The translations under genes and the position numbers were made by a program. This document shows positions 17,984 to 26,010 of a DNA stretch of 64,000 nt, piece by piece. Position 1 is the stretch's first letter. Each line of letters opens with the position of its first letter. This DNA comes from Erythrobacteraceae bacterium (GTDB lineage Bacteria > Pseudomonadota > Alphaproteobacteria > Sphingomonadales > Sphingomonadaceae), in NCBI GenBank assembly GCA_024642525.1, contig JAHEAX010000011.1:1-64000 (forward strand), written 5' to 3'. The notes beneath the pieces are model-generated. The model was not told where the DNA came from. It did not search any database and worked only from the letters and a program-made list of their open reading frames with translations.

Positions 17984-18778
17984 ATGATCAAGATTGCCAC
18001 ATGGAACATCAATTCGGTCCGCCTGCGGATGCCGATCGTCGAACGTTTCCTCAAGGAACACGCGCCCGACGTGCTGTCCCTGCAGGAAATAAAGACGGTG
18101 GAGGAACTGTTTCCCTACGAAGCCTTCAACAAGTTGGGATATACCCACCATGCAGTGCACGGGCAGAAGGGCTATCACGGCGTGGCCACGGTCAGCCGTA
18201 TCCCGCTGAAGGAAATTTCACGCCACGACTGGCAGGATAATGGCGAAGCCCGCCACGTCGGCGTTGAACTGCTTGGCCCGGGCCAGGGCATGGTGCTGGA
18301 AAACGTTTATATCCCTGCAGGCGGCGATATCCCCGACCGCGAAGAGAATGTGAAGTTTGGCCAGAAGCTCGATTTCCTCGAACGGATGACGCGCTGGGCC
18401 GACAAGGTGGACCGCCCAACCATGATCGTGGGCGATTTCAACATTGCCCCGCTGGAAAGCGATGTCTGGGGCCACAAGCAATTGCTGAAAGTCGTCAGCC
18501 ATACCCCGCTCGAAGTCGAAACGCTGAAGCGGTTTCAGGATGCGCATGGGTGGGTCGATGTGGGCCGCGAGCATATTCGCGACCCGCAGCGATATTTCAG
18601 CTGGTGGAGCTACCGTTCCAAAGACTGGCGCGTGAATGACCGTGGACGCAGGCTGGACCATATGTGGGCATCGCCCGAACTGGCCGCACGCACGGTAAGC
18701 CACCAGGTGCATGAAGACTGCCGCGGCTGGGAAAAGCCATCCGACCATGTGCCGCTGGTGACGGAGATTGATCTCTGA
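17984..18778 (+). CDS. xth: Exodeoxyribonuclease III
   Basis: The 264-residue enzyme is an apurinic/apyrimidinic endonuclease and 3'-5' exonuclease for base-excision repair. It shows the whole family pattern: 'IKIATWNINSVRLR' (metal Asn), 'DVLSLQEIKT' (catalytic Glu), 'IVGDFNIAP' (Asp/Asn pair) and the C-terminal 'DHMWAS' and 'SDHVPLVTEI' (catalytic His). Length is normal. It precedes ribA by 35 bases, an arrangement that suggests cotranscription. Confidence 0.94.
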   Translation: MIKIATWNINSVRLRMPIVERFLKEHAPDVLSLQEIKTVEELFPYEAFNKLGYTHHAVHGQKGYHGVATVSRIPLKEISRHDWQDNGEARHVGVELLGPGQGMVLENVYIPAGGDIPDREENVKFGQKLDFLERMTRWADKVDRPTMIVGDFNIAPLESDVWGHKQLLKVVSHTPLEVETLKRFQDAHGWVDVGREHIRDPQRYFSWWSYRSKDWRVNDRGRRLDHMWASPELAARTVSHQVHEDCRGWEKPSDHVPLVTEIDL

Positions 18779-18813
18779 GCGCCGCGCCGTCTTCTGCATC
18801 GCCGGCGCGGCGC

Positions 18814-19851
18814 GTGGCGCAGGCGATTGATGCCCTGCGCCATGGCTGGCCGCTGGCGATGGATGGCGGGCCGGTGCTGTTGCCGGTGGAAACTGCCATT
18901 GCCAATGGCGCGAATGCACCGCGAATGCTCATTTCCTCTGCCCGTGCAGCCACGCTGAAGCTGGTCAACCAGCGCGAGGCGGCAGCGCCGCACGCGCCAG
19001 TGCTGATCAGGGGGGCGGAACCGTTCGATCTTGCCGCCGCCCGCCCTATTGCCGACCCATCCTTAGACCTTTCATCGCCGCTGAAGGGCCCGTTTCTGGC
19101 TGACAGCCTGCCGTGGGCAGAGCAGGCAGAGGCCGCGCTGGAACTGGCACGGCTGGCCGGCATATTGCCCGCTTTCCTGGTCGACCCTGCCGATGCTGGC
19201 GAGGCCCAGCCGGTGGGCGCTGGCGACATTGCGGAATTTGCAGACACGCGCAAACTGACCGTGGCAGCCCGCGCAAAACTGCCGGTCGCAGCCTGCGAGG
19301 ACGCACAGATTGTCGCGTTTCGCAGCGCCGACGATACGCGCGAACACGTGGCGTTGATCATAGGGGAGCAATCGTCCGATCGCCCGCCGCTGGTCCGCCT
19401 CCATTCCGAATGCCTCACCGGCGATATTCTCGGCAGTCTCAAATGCGATTGCGGGCCGCAACTTGACGCAGCCTTGCAGGCGATGGCGGATGAGGCACGA
19501 TCAGGCGGCTGGGGCATCCTGGTTTATCTGAGGCAGGAAGGGCGCGGCATCGGGCTGGTCAACAAGATGCGGGCCTACCGTCTGCAAGACCAGGGCTTCG
19601 ACACGGTCGATGCCAACCAGCGGCTGGGCCTGCCCGACGAAGCACGCGATTTTGAAACGGCTGCCCGTATGCTGGAACTGCTGGGCGTGGCCGACATCCG
19701 TCTGATGACCAATAATCTGCGTAAGGTGGTGGCGCTGGAACAGGCAGGCGTGCGCATTTCGGAACGGGTGGCCCACCAATTGCCCGCCAATCCGCATAAT
19801 GCCCGTTATCTGGACACCAAGCGCGACCGGTCAGGCCATATTCTGGACTGA
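18814..19851 (+). CDS. ribA: GTP cyclohydrolase II
   Basis: The 345-residue protein opens the riboflavin pathway by converting GTP to 2,5-diamino-6-ribosylamino-pyrimidinone phosphate. The catalytic half starts near residue 150. Zinc ligands Cys200, Cys211 and Cys213 lie in 'HSECLTGDILGSLKCDCG', with 'RQEGRGIGLVNKMRAY' and 'MTNNLRKV' downstream. The first ~150 residues form a divergent N-terminal domain without the catalytic residues of DHBP synthase (RibB), so the protein is probably monofunctional. GTG at 18814 is the only reasonable start after the xth stop. It ends 7 bases from the convergent psd gene. Confidence 0.88.
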   Translation: MAQAIDALRHGWPLAMDGGPVLLPVETAIANGANAPRMLISSARAATLKLVNQREAAAPHAPVLIRGAEPFDLAAARPIADPSLDLSSPLKGPFLADSLPWAEQAEAALELARLAGILPAFLVDPADAGEAQPVGAGDIAEFADTRKLTVAARAKLPVAACEDAQIVAFRSADDTREHVALIIGEQSSDRPPLVRLHSECLTGDILGSLKCDCGPQLDAALQAMADEARSGGWGILVYLRQEGRGIGLVNKMRAYRLQDQGFDTVDANQRLGLPDEARDFETAARMLELLGVADIRLMTNNLRKVVALEQAGVRISERVAHQLPANPHNARYLDTKRDRSGHILD

Positions 19852-19858
19852 CGCTGGC

Positions 19859-20731
19859 CTAGAGTTTGCGGGCGATGGGCTGACCCATACGCAGCTTGGT
19901 CGTCGGGCCAAGTTCAGGCAGCCATTCGATACGGCCGGGTTCAAACAGCAGGATGACAGTCGAACCAAGCAGGAACCGGCCCATTTCCGCGCCTGCCGCC
20001 AGCACAGGTGCGGGATGAGAGGAACCGGCGGCATAGTCTGTATTGATGATGTCCTTGCCATGGGCTTTGACCAGGCCCGACCAGACAGTTTCGATGCTGG
20101 CAACAATCATCGCCCCCACCATAACGCTGGCGACATGGCCCGATTGCGTGCCGAAAAGGCAGGCCAGCCGTTCGTTGCGCGCAAACAGGCGCGGTACGCC
20201 TGCTGCTGTTTCCTGGTTCACCGAAAACAGGTCGCCTGGGATGTAGGTGGTGTGCTGCAAGGTGCCTGCAACGGGCATATGGACTCGGTGATAATCGCTG
20301 GGTGAAAGGTAAATGGTCATGAACGCGCCGCCTTCGAAGCGCGCTGCCATTTCCTCGTCACCGCCCAGCAATTCCGCAGCAGTATAGCTTTGCCCCTTGG
20401 CCTGTACGATACGGCCTTCCTCAATCCGGCCCAACTGGCTGATCGCGCCATCTGCCGGGCAGATGATATATTCGGCAGCATCGGCAATTTCGCGCGCGCC
20501 GTGCTTCAGCGCGCGGGTGAAGAAATCGTTGAAGCAGGCATATTCACCAGCGGGCTTTGTCGCTTCTGCCATGTTCACATCATAGGCGCGGATGAAGCGG
20601 TGAATGAGGAGGTCTTTCAGCCACGGCTTGGTGCTGCTGGCGGCTGCCCCTGCAAGGCGCGAAATGGCGTGCTGTGGAAGGACATGCTGCAACCAGATGA
20701 AAGGGCCCGTGGCCATTCGATAAGTCCCCAT
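19859..20731 (-). CDS. psd: Phosphatidylserine decarboxylase
   Basis: The 290-residue pro-enzyme makes phosphatidylethanolamine at the inner membrane. The LGST motif at residues 255-258 is the self-cleavage site whose Ser becomes the pyruvoyl cofactor, giving a long beta and a short alpha chain. 'LSPSDYHRVHMP' carries the conserved Asp/His needed for processing, and 'CPADGAIS' is also typical. The length and LGST sequence match the enterobacterial-type (class I) enzyme. The partner gene pssA is not in this window. Confidence 0.93.
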   Translation of the reverse strand: MGTYRMATGPFIWLQHVLPQHAISRLAGAAASSTKPWLKDLLIHRFIRAYDVNMAEATKPAGEYACFNDFFTRALKHGAREIADAAEYIICPADGAISQLGRIEEGRIVQAKGQSYTAAELLGGDEEMAARFEGGAFMTIYLSPSDYHRVHMPVAGTLQHTTYIPGDLFSVNQETAAGVPRLFARNERLACLFGTQSGHVASVMVGAMIVASIETVWSGLVKAHGKDIINTDYAAGSSHPAPVLAAGAEMGRFLLGSTVILLFEPGRIEWLPELGPTTKLRMGQPIARKL

Positions 20732-20799
20732 TGAAAATGATCAGGTCTAAAATGCCCGACAATCACGCCCGCCTGCCTTAGACCGCAGCATTGCCGCGA

Positions 20800-21063
20800 T
20801 CAACGAAGCTGGCTGTCCTTGCTGCCCCGACGGTTGATTGCGGAATGCCGGATGGCACCGTCGCGCACTGACTGGCAGGCGACGCAGGTTCGCACCCCCG
20901 GCAAGGCAACACGGCGCTTTTCCGGCACTGCTTCACCGCAATCGTCGCAATATTCCGCGCTTTTGCCGCGCGGCATCTGCTCGCGTGCCGCTTTGACAGC
21001 GTCGCTTACTGTATCGTCTATCTGGTCTTGAACGGCGCCATCCCGCGCCCAGCCACCGGCCAT
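20800..21063 (-). CDS. Short DksA/TraR-type C4 zinc-finger protein
   Basis: The 87-residue protein has a C-terminal four-cysteine zinc finger, 'CDDCG' and 'CVACQ', separated by 17 residues, preceded by a short helical region. This is the YbiI/TraR-like short class, which lacks most of the DksA coiled coil. TraR-like proteins enter the RNA polymerase secondary channel, but for this short class the function is not established. It is monocistronic or follows the beta-helix gene on the same strand (53 bases apart). Confidence 0.8.
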   Translation of the reverse strand: MAGGWARDGAVQDQIDDTVSDAVKAAREQMPRGKSAEYCDDCGEAVPEKRRVALPGVRTCVACQSVRDGAIRHSAINRRGSKDSQLR

Positions 21064-21116
21064 CCTTGCTGCTCCTTCACAGGGACAACAGATGAAGGGG
21101 CGGCAGGGTTCCGGTT

Positions 21117-22127
21117 TTACCGGCTTTCAAATGGCTTGAGGCCGATGCCAAGTGTATTGCCGCCAATATCCAGCCGTGCACCTGACCAGTCTGCGACAAA
21201 GGCAGTATTGCGCGAAACGCCGGTTGCCAGCCGCGCATCATTGTCTCTGATCCTGAGGCCATGGGACAAATGCAGCTGCTCTTCAGCGCCAATTGCGACG
21301 AAGGCGGAGTAATTTTCCTTGTCCTGCCCCTGCACGAACCAGTTGCCGATGATTGTGCCTGCGGATCCCGCGGGCAGATCAATCATGTAATTGGTGCCGC
21401 GGCCGGCACTGTCATCGAAGCTGGATGCGCTGATTTCAACCTGTGCGGCACGCGCCTTTACATAATGGCCGCCGCGCCCTTTCTCGAACCGGCTGCGGGT
21501 AATCTGCAATGCGCCATAATCGCCGATATAAATCGAATGCGCGCAGCCGCCTTCACCTTCGCAAGTGCCAAGGCCCGAAAATGTCACCTTGTCGATGGAG
21601 ATGCGGCCATTGGCATCATTGCCAGTAAGGATGCCTTGCTGGCTATCTGCAAACCAGCTCTGGCTGACGGAAAGGTTGCCCTGTTCCAGCCGGATGCCTG
21701 CCCCGTTGAAGTCGGGCACGGCCATATCGCGAAAGGCGATGCCCGATACGCTGGCAGACCTGCCCCGCAGAACCAGCGCCGCCTTGCCTTCGCAGGTGAC
21801 GCCGCTGAAGATAACCTTGCCCGCAGTGGGTGACACGTAGGATACGCTGCCTGCCGTCTGCACCGCGCATTCACGGTAAGTGCCGGGCGCAATTTCGATG
21901 GTGCCGCTGGCGTTGCCAATGGCAGTCACAGCCTGCTGCAGCCGGTCAAATTTCTGGCCGGTTTCGCGCACGGTGAACGGACCGGAAGTCTGCGCCAGCA
22001 ATGCGGCTACCGGGATGGCCGCAATGGCGAGCGCCACGATCACGCCTGCCAGCACGGCAGAAGGCCGCGAAGGCACTGCTCTTTCAAGGGGGCGCGGGAC
22101 GTCTTCCATGCAGCCCGTTCTGAACAA
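21117..22127 (-). CDS. Membrane-anchored right-handed beta-helix repeat protein
   Basis: The product (336 residues from ATG 22127, or 330 from ATG 22109) has an N-terminal cytoplasmic tip, one hydrophobic anchor near residues 25-45 and then a parallel beta-helix from about 55 on. Repeating turns such as 'GNLSVSQSWFADSQQGIL', 'GALQITRSRFEKGRG' and 'AAQVEISASSFDDSAG' show the pattern. Such folds bind or cut polysaccharides, but no catalytic residues can be assigned here. Cys pairs in the middle turns may form disulfides. Neither start has a good ribosome-binding site, so the exact N-terminus is uncertain. Confidence 0.65.
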   Translation of the reverse strand: MFRTGCMEDVPRPLERAVPSRPSAVLAGVIVALAIAAIPVAALLAQTSGPFTVRETGQKFDRLQQAVTAIGNASGTIEIAPGTYRECAVQTAGSVSYVSPTAGKVIFSGVTCEGKAALVLRGRSASVSGIAFRDMAVPDFNGAGIRLEQGNLSVSQSWFADSQQGILTGNDANGRISIDKVTFSGLGTCEGEGGCAHSIYIGDYGALQITRSRFEKGRGGHYVKARAAQVEISASSFDDSAGRGTNYMIDLPAGSAGTIIGNWFVQGQDKENYSAFVAIGAEEQLHLSHGLRIRDNDARLATGVSRNTAFVADWSGARLDIGGNTLGIGLKPFESR

Positions 22128-22172
22128 GTTTGGTTAATAATTTATCACTTCGCGCCTTGGTGCAGCGCGCTG

Positions 22173-22373
22173 TCAGTCGCTCTGTGCGGGCCTGCCGCGG
22201 CGCGGCTTGCCCGATACGCCAACCTTCAGCCCCCGCTTTTCAAGCGCTTCGCGCAGCAATATCTCGATTTGCGCATTGGCTGATCGCAGTTCAGCCCCCG
22301 CGAGCCGTTCGACCGCGGCATGGACTGCCGGGTCGAGACGGAGCGCGAAGGCTTTTCTGGATGCTGACGACAT
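22173..22373 (-). CDS. Ribbon-helix-helix (Arc-like) DNA-binding protein
   Basis: The 66-residue protein reads 'MSSASRKAFALRLDPAVHAAVERLAGAE' with a short beta strand (KAFALRL) followed by two helices, the Arc/MetJ/HicB-type ribbon-helix-helix fold. A basic tail (KPRRGRPAQ) follows. It probably dimerises and binds an inverted repeat. It begins 16 bases after the SPFH gene stop on the same strand, so the two form an operon, and it is a candidate repressor of that operon. The start is set to the ATG at 22373; an upstream ATG at 22412 would overlap the SPFH gene and lacks the fold. No toxin gene is adjacent. Confidence 0.75.
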   Translation of the reverse strand: MSSASRKAFALRLDPAVHAAVERLAGAELRSANAQIEILLREALEKRGLKVGVSGKPRRGRPAQSD

Positions 22374-22389
22374 GGGGGTGGTTCCGGGC

Positions 22390-23304
22390 TTACTGATACA
22401 AGGTCCCGGCATTGACGACTGGCTGCACTTCGCGTTCCCCGCACAGCACGACCATCAGGTTCGAAACCATGGTGGCGCGCCGTTCGCCGTCCAGTTCCAC
22501 GATGCCGTCCTGGCTCAGTTTAGCCAGCGCATCTTCCACCATGCCAACCGCGCCCATGACCAGCTTGGAACGGGCCGCGATTACGGCTTCTGCCTGTTGG
22601 CGGCGCAGCATGGCACCGGCAATTTCGGGCGCATAGGCAAGGTGCGTAAGCCCCGCTTCATCCACCACGATGCCTGCCACCTGCAGCCGTTCGTTCAACT
22701 CCGCCTGCAATTCGGGATTGATGATCTCGGCCCCGCCGCGCAGCGTCGTTTCGTCCTGTTCGATATCGTCATAGGGATAGCGCGAACCGATGGTGCGCAG
22801 CCCTGCTTCGATCTGTATGTTCACGAATTCGCGGAAATCATCAACGTCGAAACTGGCCTGCGCAGTATCCTGCACACGCCACACGACATTGCAGGCAATT
22901 TCGATCGGGTTGCCGCGCAGGTCGTTCACCTTCACCCGGTCAGAATGGATATTGTTGGCGCGCGCCGACAGTTTTTTGCGCATCATCCACGGCCATACCC
23001 ATCGCAGCCCCTCGGTCCGTTCCGAACCGCGATATTCGCCGAACAGCGTGATGACGGCTGCCTGGTTGGGCTGGAGCATGAAAAAGCCCGATGCCACCAG
23101 CAACAGCATCAGTAACGAACCGATCAGTGTGCCGATGAATGCAAGTTTTGCCCCCTTGCCTGAATCAACGGGCGGCAGCCCGCCGCTGATGGTCCAGACA
23201 GACAGTGCAACCAGCATCACCATGACCAGCAGCATGATATAGCCATTATAGCTTTTTGCGCCGCTTTCGCGGCTGATGTTCATTCCCCCTGTGGAATGGG
23301 CCAT
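22390..23304 (-). CDS. SPFH/Band-7 domain membrane protein
   Basis: The 304-residue protein has two membrane helices near residues 21-41 and 53-77, followed by a Band-7/SPFH domain ('QPNQAAVITLFGEYRGSERT', 'RGNPIEIACNVVWRV', 'DDIEQDETTLRGGAEIINPELQ') and a coiled-coil-like helix ('LRRQQAEAVIAARSKLVMGA'). Family members oligomerise into membrane microdomain scaffolds like stomatin and HflKC; no protease partner is adjacent. It carries a strong AAGGAG ribosome-binding site. It is the first gene of an operon with the ribbon-helix-helix protein and is preceded by the palindrome at 23316-23349. Confidence 0.88.
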   Translation of the reverse strand: MAHSTGGMNISRESGAKSYNGYIMLLVMVMLVALSVWTISGGLPPVDSGKGAKLAFIGTLIGSLLMLLLVASGFFMLQPNQAAVITLFGEYRGSERTEGLRWVWPWMMRKKLSARANNIHSDRVKVNDLRGNPIEIACNVVWRVQDTAQASFDVDDFREFVNIQIEAGLRTIGSRYPYDDIEQDETTLRGGAEIINPELQAELNERLQVAGIVVDEAGLTHLAYAPEIAGAMLRRQQAEAVIAARSKLVMGAVGMVEDALAKLSQDGIVELDGERRATMVSNLMVVLCGEREVQPVVNAGTLYQ

Positions 23305-23315
23305 GACGAATCTCC

Positions 23316-23349
23316 TTTGATATAATTATGATATCATATTTATATCAAA
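23316..23349 (-). promoter_or_regulatory. 34-bp AT-rich palindromic operator in front of the SPFH operon
   Basis: TTTGATATA (23316-23324) and TATATCAAA (23341-23349) are perfect inverted arms centred on the palindrome ATGATATCAT (23328-23337). Over the full 34 bases only one pair is mismatched. It lies between the SPFH ribosome-binding site and a consensus TTGACA (minus strand, 23364-23359) that overlaps the recQ stop codon. With a 17-base spacer, the -10 (AAATAT) falls inside the palindrome. This is the geometry of a repressor operator. The best local candidate to bind it is the ribbon-helix-helix protein of the same operon. Confidence 0.65.
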
Positions 23350-23360
23350 GTTGCACTTTG

Positions 23361-25187
23361 TCAATATTGGCGGATCACCGCCAGAAACGTGTCGCCATAC
23401 GCTTCCAGCTTGCGTGCGCCAACACCGCTGATCCCTGCCATTTCAGCAAGGTCCATGGGGCGCTTGGCCGCCAGTTCGCGCAAGGTCGCGTCGTGGAAAA
23501 TGACATAGGGCGGCATCTGCGCCTCGGCGGCAAGGTCGCGGCGCAAGTCCCGCAGCGCCTCGAACAAGGGATCGCCCACCGGGTTTGCTCCGCTGTCGCC
23601 GCGCTTGCGCCTGCCTTCGCGCTTGGGCGGTAGCACGATTTCGACCGATTGTTCGCCCTTCAGGATTGCCGGCGCATCGCCGCCCAGCGCCAGCCCGCCA
23701 TGGTCTGTCGCCACCAATGCGCCCCGCGCCTGCAACGCGCGCGACAGGGGTTGCAGCAGCGGGGCTTCTTCCGTGCCGACAATGCCGAACACACTCAGCT
23801 GGTCATGCCCGCGCTGGCGCACGCGGTCATCCGCATTGCCGGTCAGCACTTTCTGGATATGGCCAAAGCCGAAACTTTGCCCCGTGCGATAGACAGCAGA
23901 CAGCAATTTGCGCGCAACCTGCGTTATGTCAGCCACTTTGGGCGGGTTCAGGCAATTATCGCAATTGCCACAATTTTCCGGCGGGCTCTCGCCAAAATGG
24001 CGGAGCAGGATGGCACGGCGGCATGACGGCGTTTCAACCAGTGCCGCCAGCGCATCCAGCCGGGTGCGTTCACCCGCCCGCCGGTCTTCCGGCAGTTCTG
24101 AAAGTCTCTGGCGCGCCTGCGCAAAATCGCCTGCACCCCACAGCATGACGGCATTGGCCGGGTCCCCGTCACGCCCCGCGCGGCCGGTTTCCTGGTAATA
24201 TGCCTCGATCGACTTGGGTATGCCTGCATGGGCGACAAAGCGCACATCGGGTTTGTCGATGCCCATGCCAAAGGCGATGGTGGCGCAGATGACCATGTCC
24301 TCGCTCGCCACGAAAGATGCCTGGTTGGCGGCCCGCACTTCTGCCGGCAGCCCTGCGTGATAGGCCAGCACCGGCCGTCCCGTGCTGGCGGAAAGTTGTT
24401 CCGCCAGCGCCTCCACCTTGCGTCGTGTGGGCGCATAGACAATGCCCGGCCCCGGATTTTCCGCCATCAGGCGTTCTATCTGTTTTGCCGCACTGTCCCT
24501 GTGGCGAATGGCATAGCGGATATTGGGCCGGTCAAACCCGGCGATGACAAGGCCGCTTTCAGGAATGCCCAGCTGGGCCAGAATATCGGCGCGGGTATGT
24601 TCGTCAGCGGTCGCCGTCAGCGCCAAACGCGGCACATGGGGGAACGCATCCATCAGCGGGCGCAGCTGGCGGTAATCGGGGCGGAAATCATGCCCCCATT
24701 CAGAAACGCAATGCGCTTCGTCGATGGCAAATAGCGACAGCGGCGATGACGCCAGCAATTCGCGGAACTGCGGCTGGCTCGCCCTTTCGGGCGCGACATA
24801 CAGAAGATCAAGATCGCCAGCGCGAAACGCATCCATCGTTTCGCGCCAGTCGGCATCGGCGCTGGTCAGCGTTGCCGCCCTGATGCCATTGGCTCGCGCT
24901 GACCGCAGCTGGTCGTGCATCAGCGCGATCAGCGGCGATACGACAAGGCAGGTGCCGTCCAGCAAGGTGGCGGGCAGCTGATAGGTCAGCGATTTGCCTG
25001 CGCCTGTGGGCATGACAGCAAGGGTGGATTTGCCCGCCAGCACCCGTTCCACCACTTCTGACTGGCGTCCGCGAAACCCGTCAAAGCCGAAAACGCTGCG
25101 CAGGTGGGCCTGCACGTCTGGCATGACGCAACCTATGGCGTCGGGCGCGGTTTTTTCATTCGGCAGATCATGCATGGCAATGGTCAT
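23361..25187 (-). CDS. recQ: ATP-dependent DNA helicase RecQ
   Basis: The 608-residue 3'-5' helicase acts in recombination and fork repair. It has Walker A 'PTGAGKSLTYQLPA', the DEAH box 'AIDEAHCVSEWGHDFRPDY', helicase C motifs ('IGRAGRDG'-like 'TGRAGRDGDPANAVML'), the RQC zinc cysteines ('CRRAILLRHFGE', 'CGNCDNCL') and a C-terminal HRDC domain. Several starts are possible: ATG 25187, 25175 or 25124; the last would give 587 residues and has AGG about 10 bases upstream. The reading frame remains open to 25637, but that part is antisense to a lipoprotein gene and is Cys-rich nonsense, so it is excluded. Confidence 0.92.
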   Translation of the reverse strand: MTIAMHDLPNEKTAPDAIGCVMPDVQAHLRSVFGFDGFRGRQSEVVERVLAGKSTLAVMPTGAGKSLTYQLPATLLDGTCLVVSPLIALMHDQLRSARANGIRAATLTSADADWRETMDAFRAGDLDLLYVAPERASQPQFRELLASSPLSLFAIDEAHCVSEWGHDFRPDYRQLRPLMDAFPHVPRLALTATADEHTRADILAQLGIPESGLVIAGFDRPNIRYAIRHRDSAAKQIERLMAENPGPGIVYAPTRRKVEALAEQLSASTGRPVLAYHAGLPAEVRAANQASFVASEDMVICATIAFGMGIDKPDVRFVAHAGIPKSIEAYYQETGRAGRDGDPANAVMLWGAGDFAQARQRLSELPEDRRAGERTRLDALAALVETPSCRRAILLRHFGESPPENCGNCDNCLNPPKVADITQVARKLLSAVYRTGQSFGFGHIQKVLTGNADDRVRQRGHDQLSVFGIVGTEEAPLLQPLSRALQARGALVATDHGGLALGGDAPAILKGEQSVEIVLPPKREGRRKRGDSGANPVGDPLFEALRDLRRDLAAEAQMPPYVIFHDATLRELAAKRPMDLAEMAGISGVGARKLEAYGDTFLAVIRQY

Positions 25188-25307
25188 GGCAGAACGGATG
25201 CTTGCGGTGAATGCCCCGCCCCACGATACCCGTGGGAGAATTGGTATTTGCCGATAGTTTTCCACGTGGCTAGAACGCTGCCAGAACCACACCAGGAGTT
25301 TTTCGAG

Positions 25308-25628
25308 ATGAACAAGTTTACGACCGCCGCCTTTGCTTCGCTTGCCGTTCTGGCCCTGTCTGCTTGTGGCAGCTCGGATGATGCATCGGTCGAAGCCGAA
25401 GCAGATACAGTCGAAATGCCTGCAAATGACGCGATGGATGCTGTTGCAGAAGCACCGGTTGAAGATGCCGACGCCAACGCGGCTGACGCAGTAGCCGCCA
25501 CCGAGCCCAGCGAACCAGTGGTCAATGAAGCAGACGCTGCGGGCGAAGCAGCAGCAGCAGCAGCAGCCGACGTTGCAGCCATGGCTGCTGGCACCGCCAA
25601 GAAGACCACCGAAGCTGCACAGGAATAA
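25308..25628 (+). CDS. Small acidic Ala-rich lipoprotein
   Basis: The 106-residue product has a lipoprotein signal peptide with lipobox LSAC (Cys at residue 20) and a mature part made almost entirely of Ala, Asp, Glu, Val and Thr, including a run of eight Ala. No globular domain is visible. It resembles the lipoprotein at 31594-31851 in design. CCAGGAG lies upstream of the ATG. A terminator follows at 25671. The function is unknown; it may be an envelope-stress or calcium-buffering protein, but this is a guess. Confidence 0.65.
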   Translation: MNKFTTAAFASLAVLALSACGSSDDASVEAEADTVEMPANDAMDAVAEAPVEDADANAADAVAATEPSEPVVNEADAAGEAAAAAAADVAAMAAGTAKKTTEAAQE

Positions 25629-25670
25629 TAATTCCACCCAATCGCGAAAGCGAAAGGGATGTTTTTTGGA

Positions 25671-25704
25671 GCGGGCGGATCGGAATGGCGATTCGCCCGC
25701 TTTT
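25671..25704 (+). terminator. Rho-independent terminator after the acidic lipoprotein gene
   Basis: GCGGGCG (25671-25677) pairs with CGCCCGC (25694-25700) across a 16-base loop and is followed by TTTTCC. It lies 42 bases after the stop codon of the acidic lipoprotein gene. Confidence 0.7.
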
Positions 25705-25734
25705 CCTTTGGGCCATTCGCGCTATGGTGGCGAA

Positions 25735-25959
25735 ATGAAACGCATCGTGACGCTTGCTCTCCTGCCCCTGTCCCTTTCGGCACTATCCTTGCTGGCCGGA
25801 TGCAACAGCGATTCCGGCGATAGCCCCGAGGGTGTCAGCCCCGGCGAGGCACAGGCGCTGGATGAAGCAGCCGAGATGATCGAAGCGCAGCGCCTGCCGC
25901 CAGATGTGCTGGACGTGGCACCTGCGGCCGAGCAACCCGAGGAACAACCCACCCCTTGA
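25735..25959 (+). CDS. Small putative lipoprotein
   Basis: The 74-residue product starts 'MKRIVTLALLPLSLSALSLLAGC', a lipoprotein signal peptide with lipobox LAGC (Cys23). The mature part of about 50 residues is acidic and Pro-rich, ending EEQPTP, without a recognisable domain. The ATG lacks a strong ribosome-binding site. It is followed 51 bases later by the acyl-CoA dehydrogenase gene and could share its transcript. Confidence 0.6.
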   Translation: MKRIVTLALLPLSLSALSLLAGCNSDSGDSPEGVSPGEAQALDEAAEMIEAQRLPPDVLDVAPAAEQPEEQPTP

Positions 25960-26010
25960 CCCATGAAAACCGTCCCGCCTGAAACTAGGGGGACAGGAGA
26001 GGAAAGCATT

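Noticed and set aside
22173-22373. Toxin-antitoxin module at the ribbon-helix-helix gene
   Set aside because: The protein has an antitoxin-like fold, but no toxin gene is adjacent; the neighbour is an SPFH membrane protein in the same operon.
25521-25575. Triplet-like repeat of GCA/GCC codons in the lipoprotein gene
   Set aside because: The run encodes a polyalanine stretch and is explained by the low-complexity protein; no evidence of a CRISPR or tandem-repeat element.
25188-25637. N-terminal extension of RecQ
   Set aside because: The extra 150 residues are Cys- and Gly-rich nonsense antisense to the lipoprotein gene at 25308-25628; known RecQ proteins begin near the chosen start.
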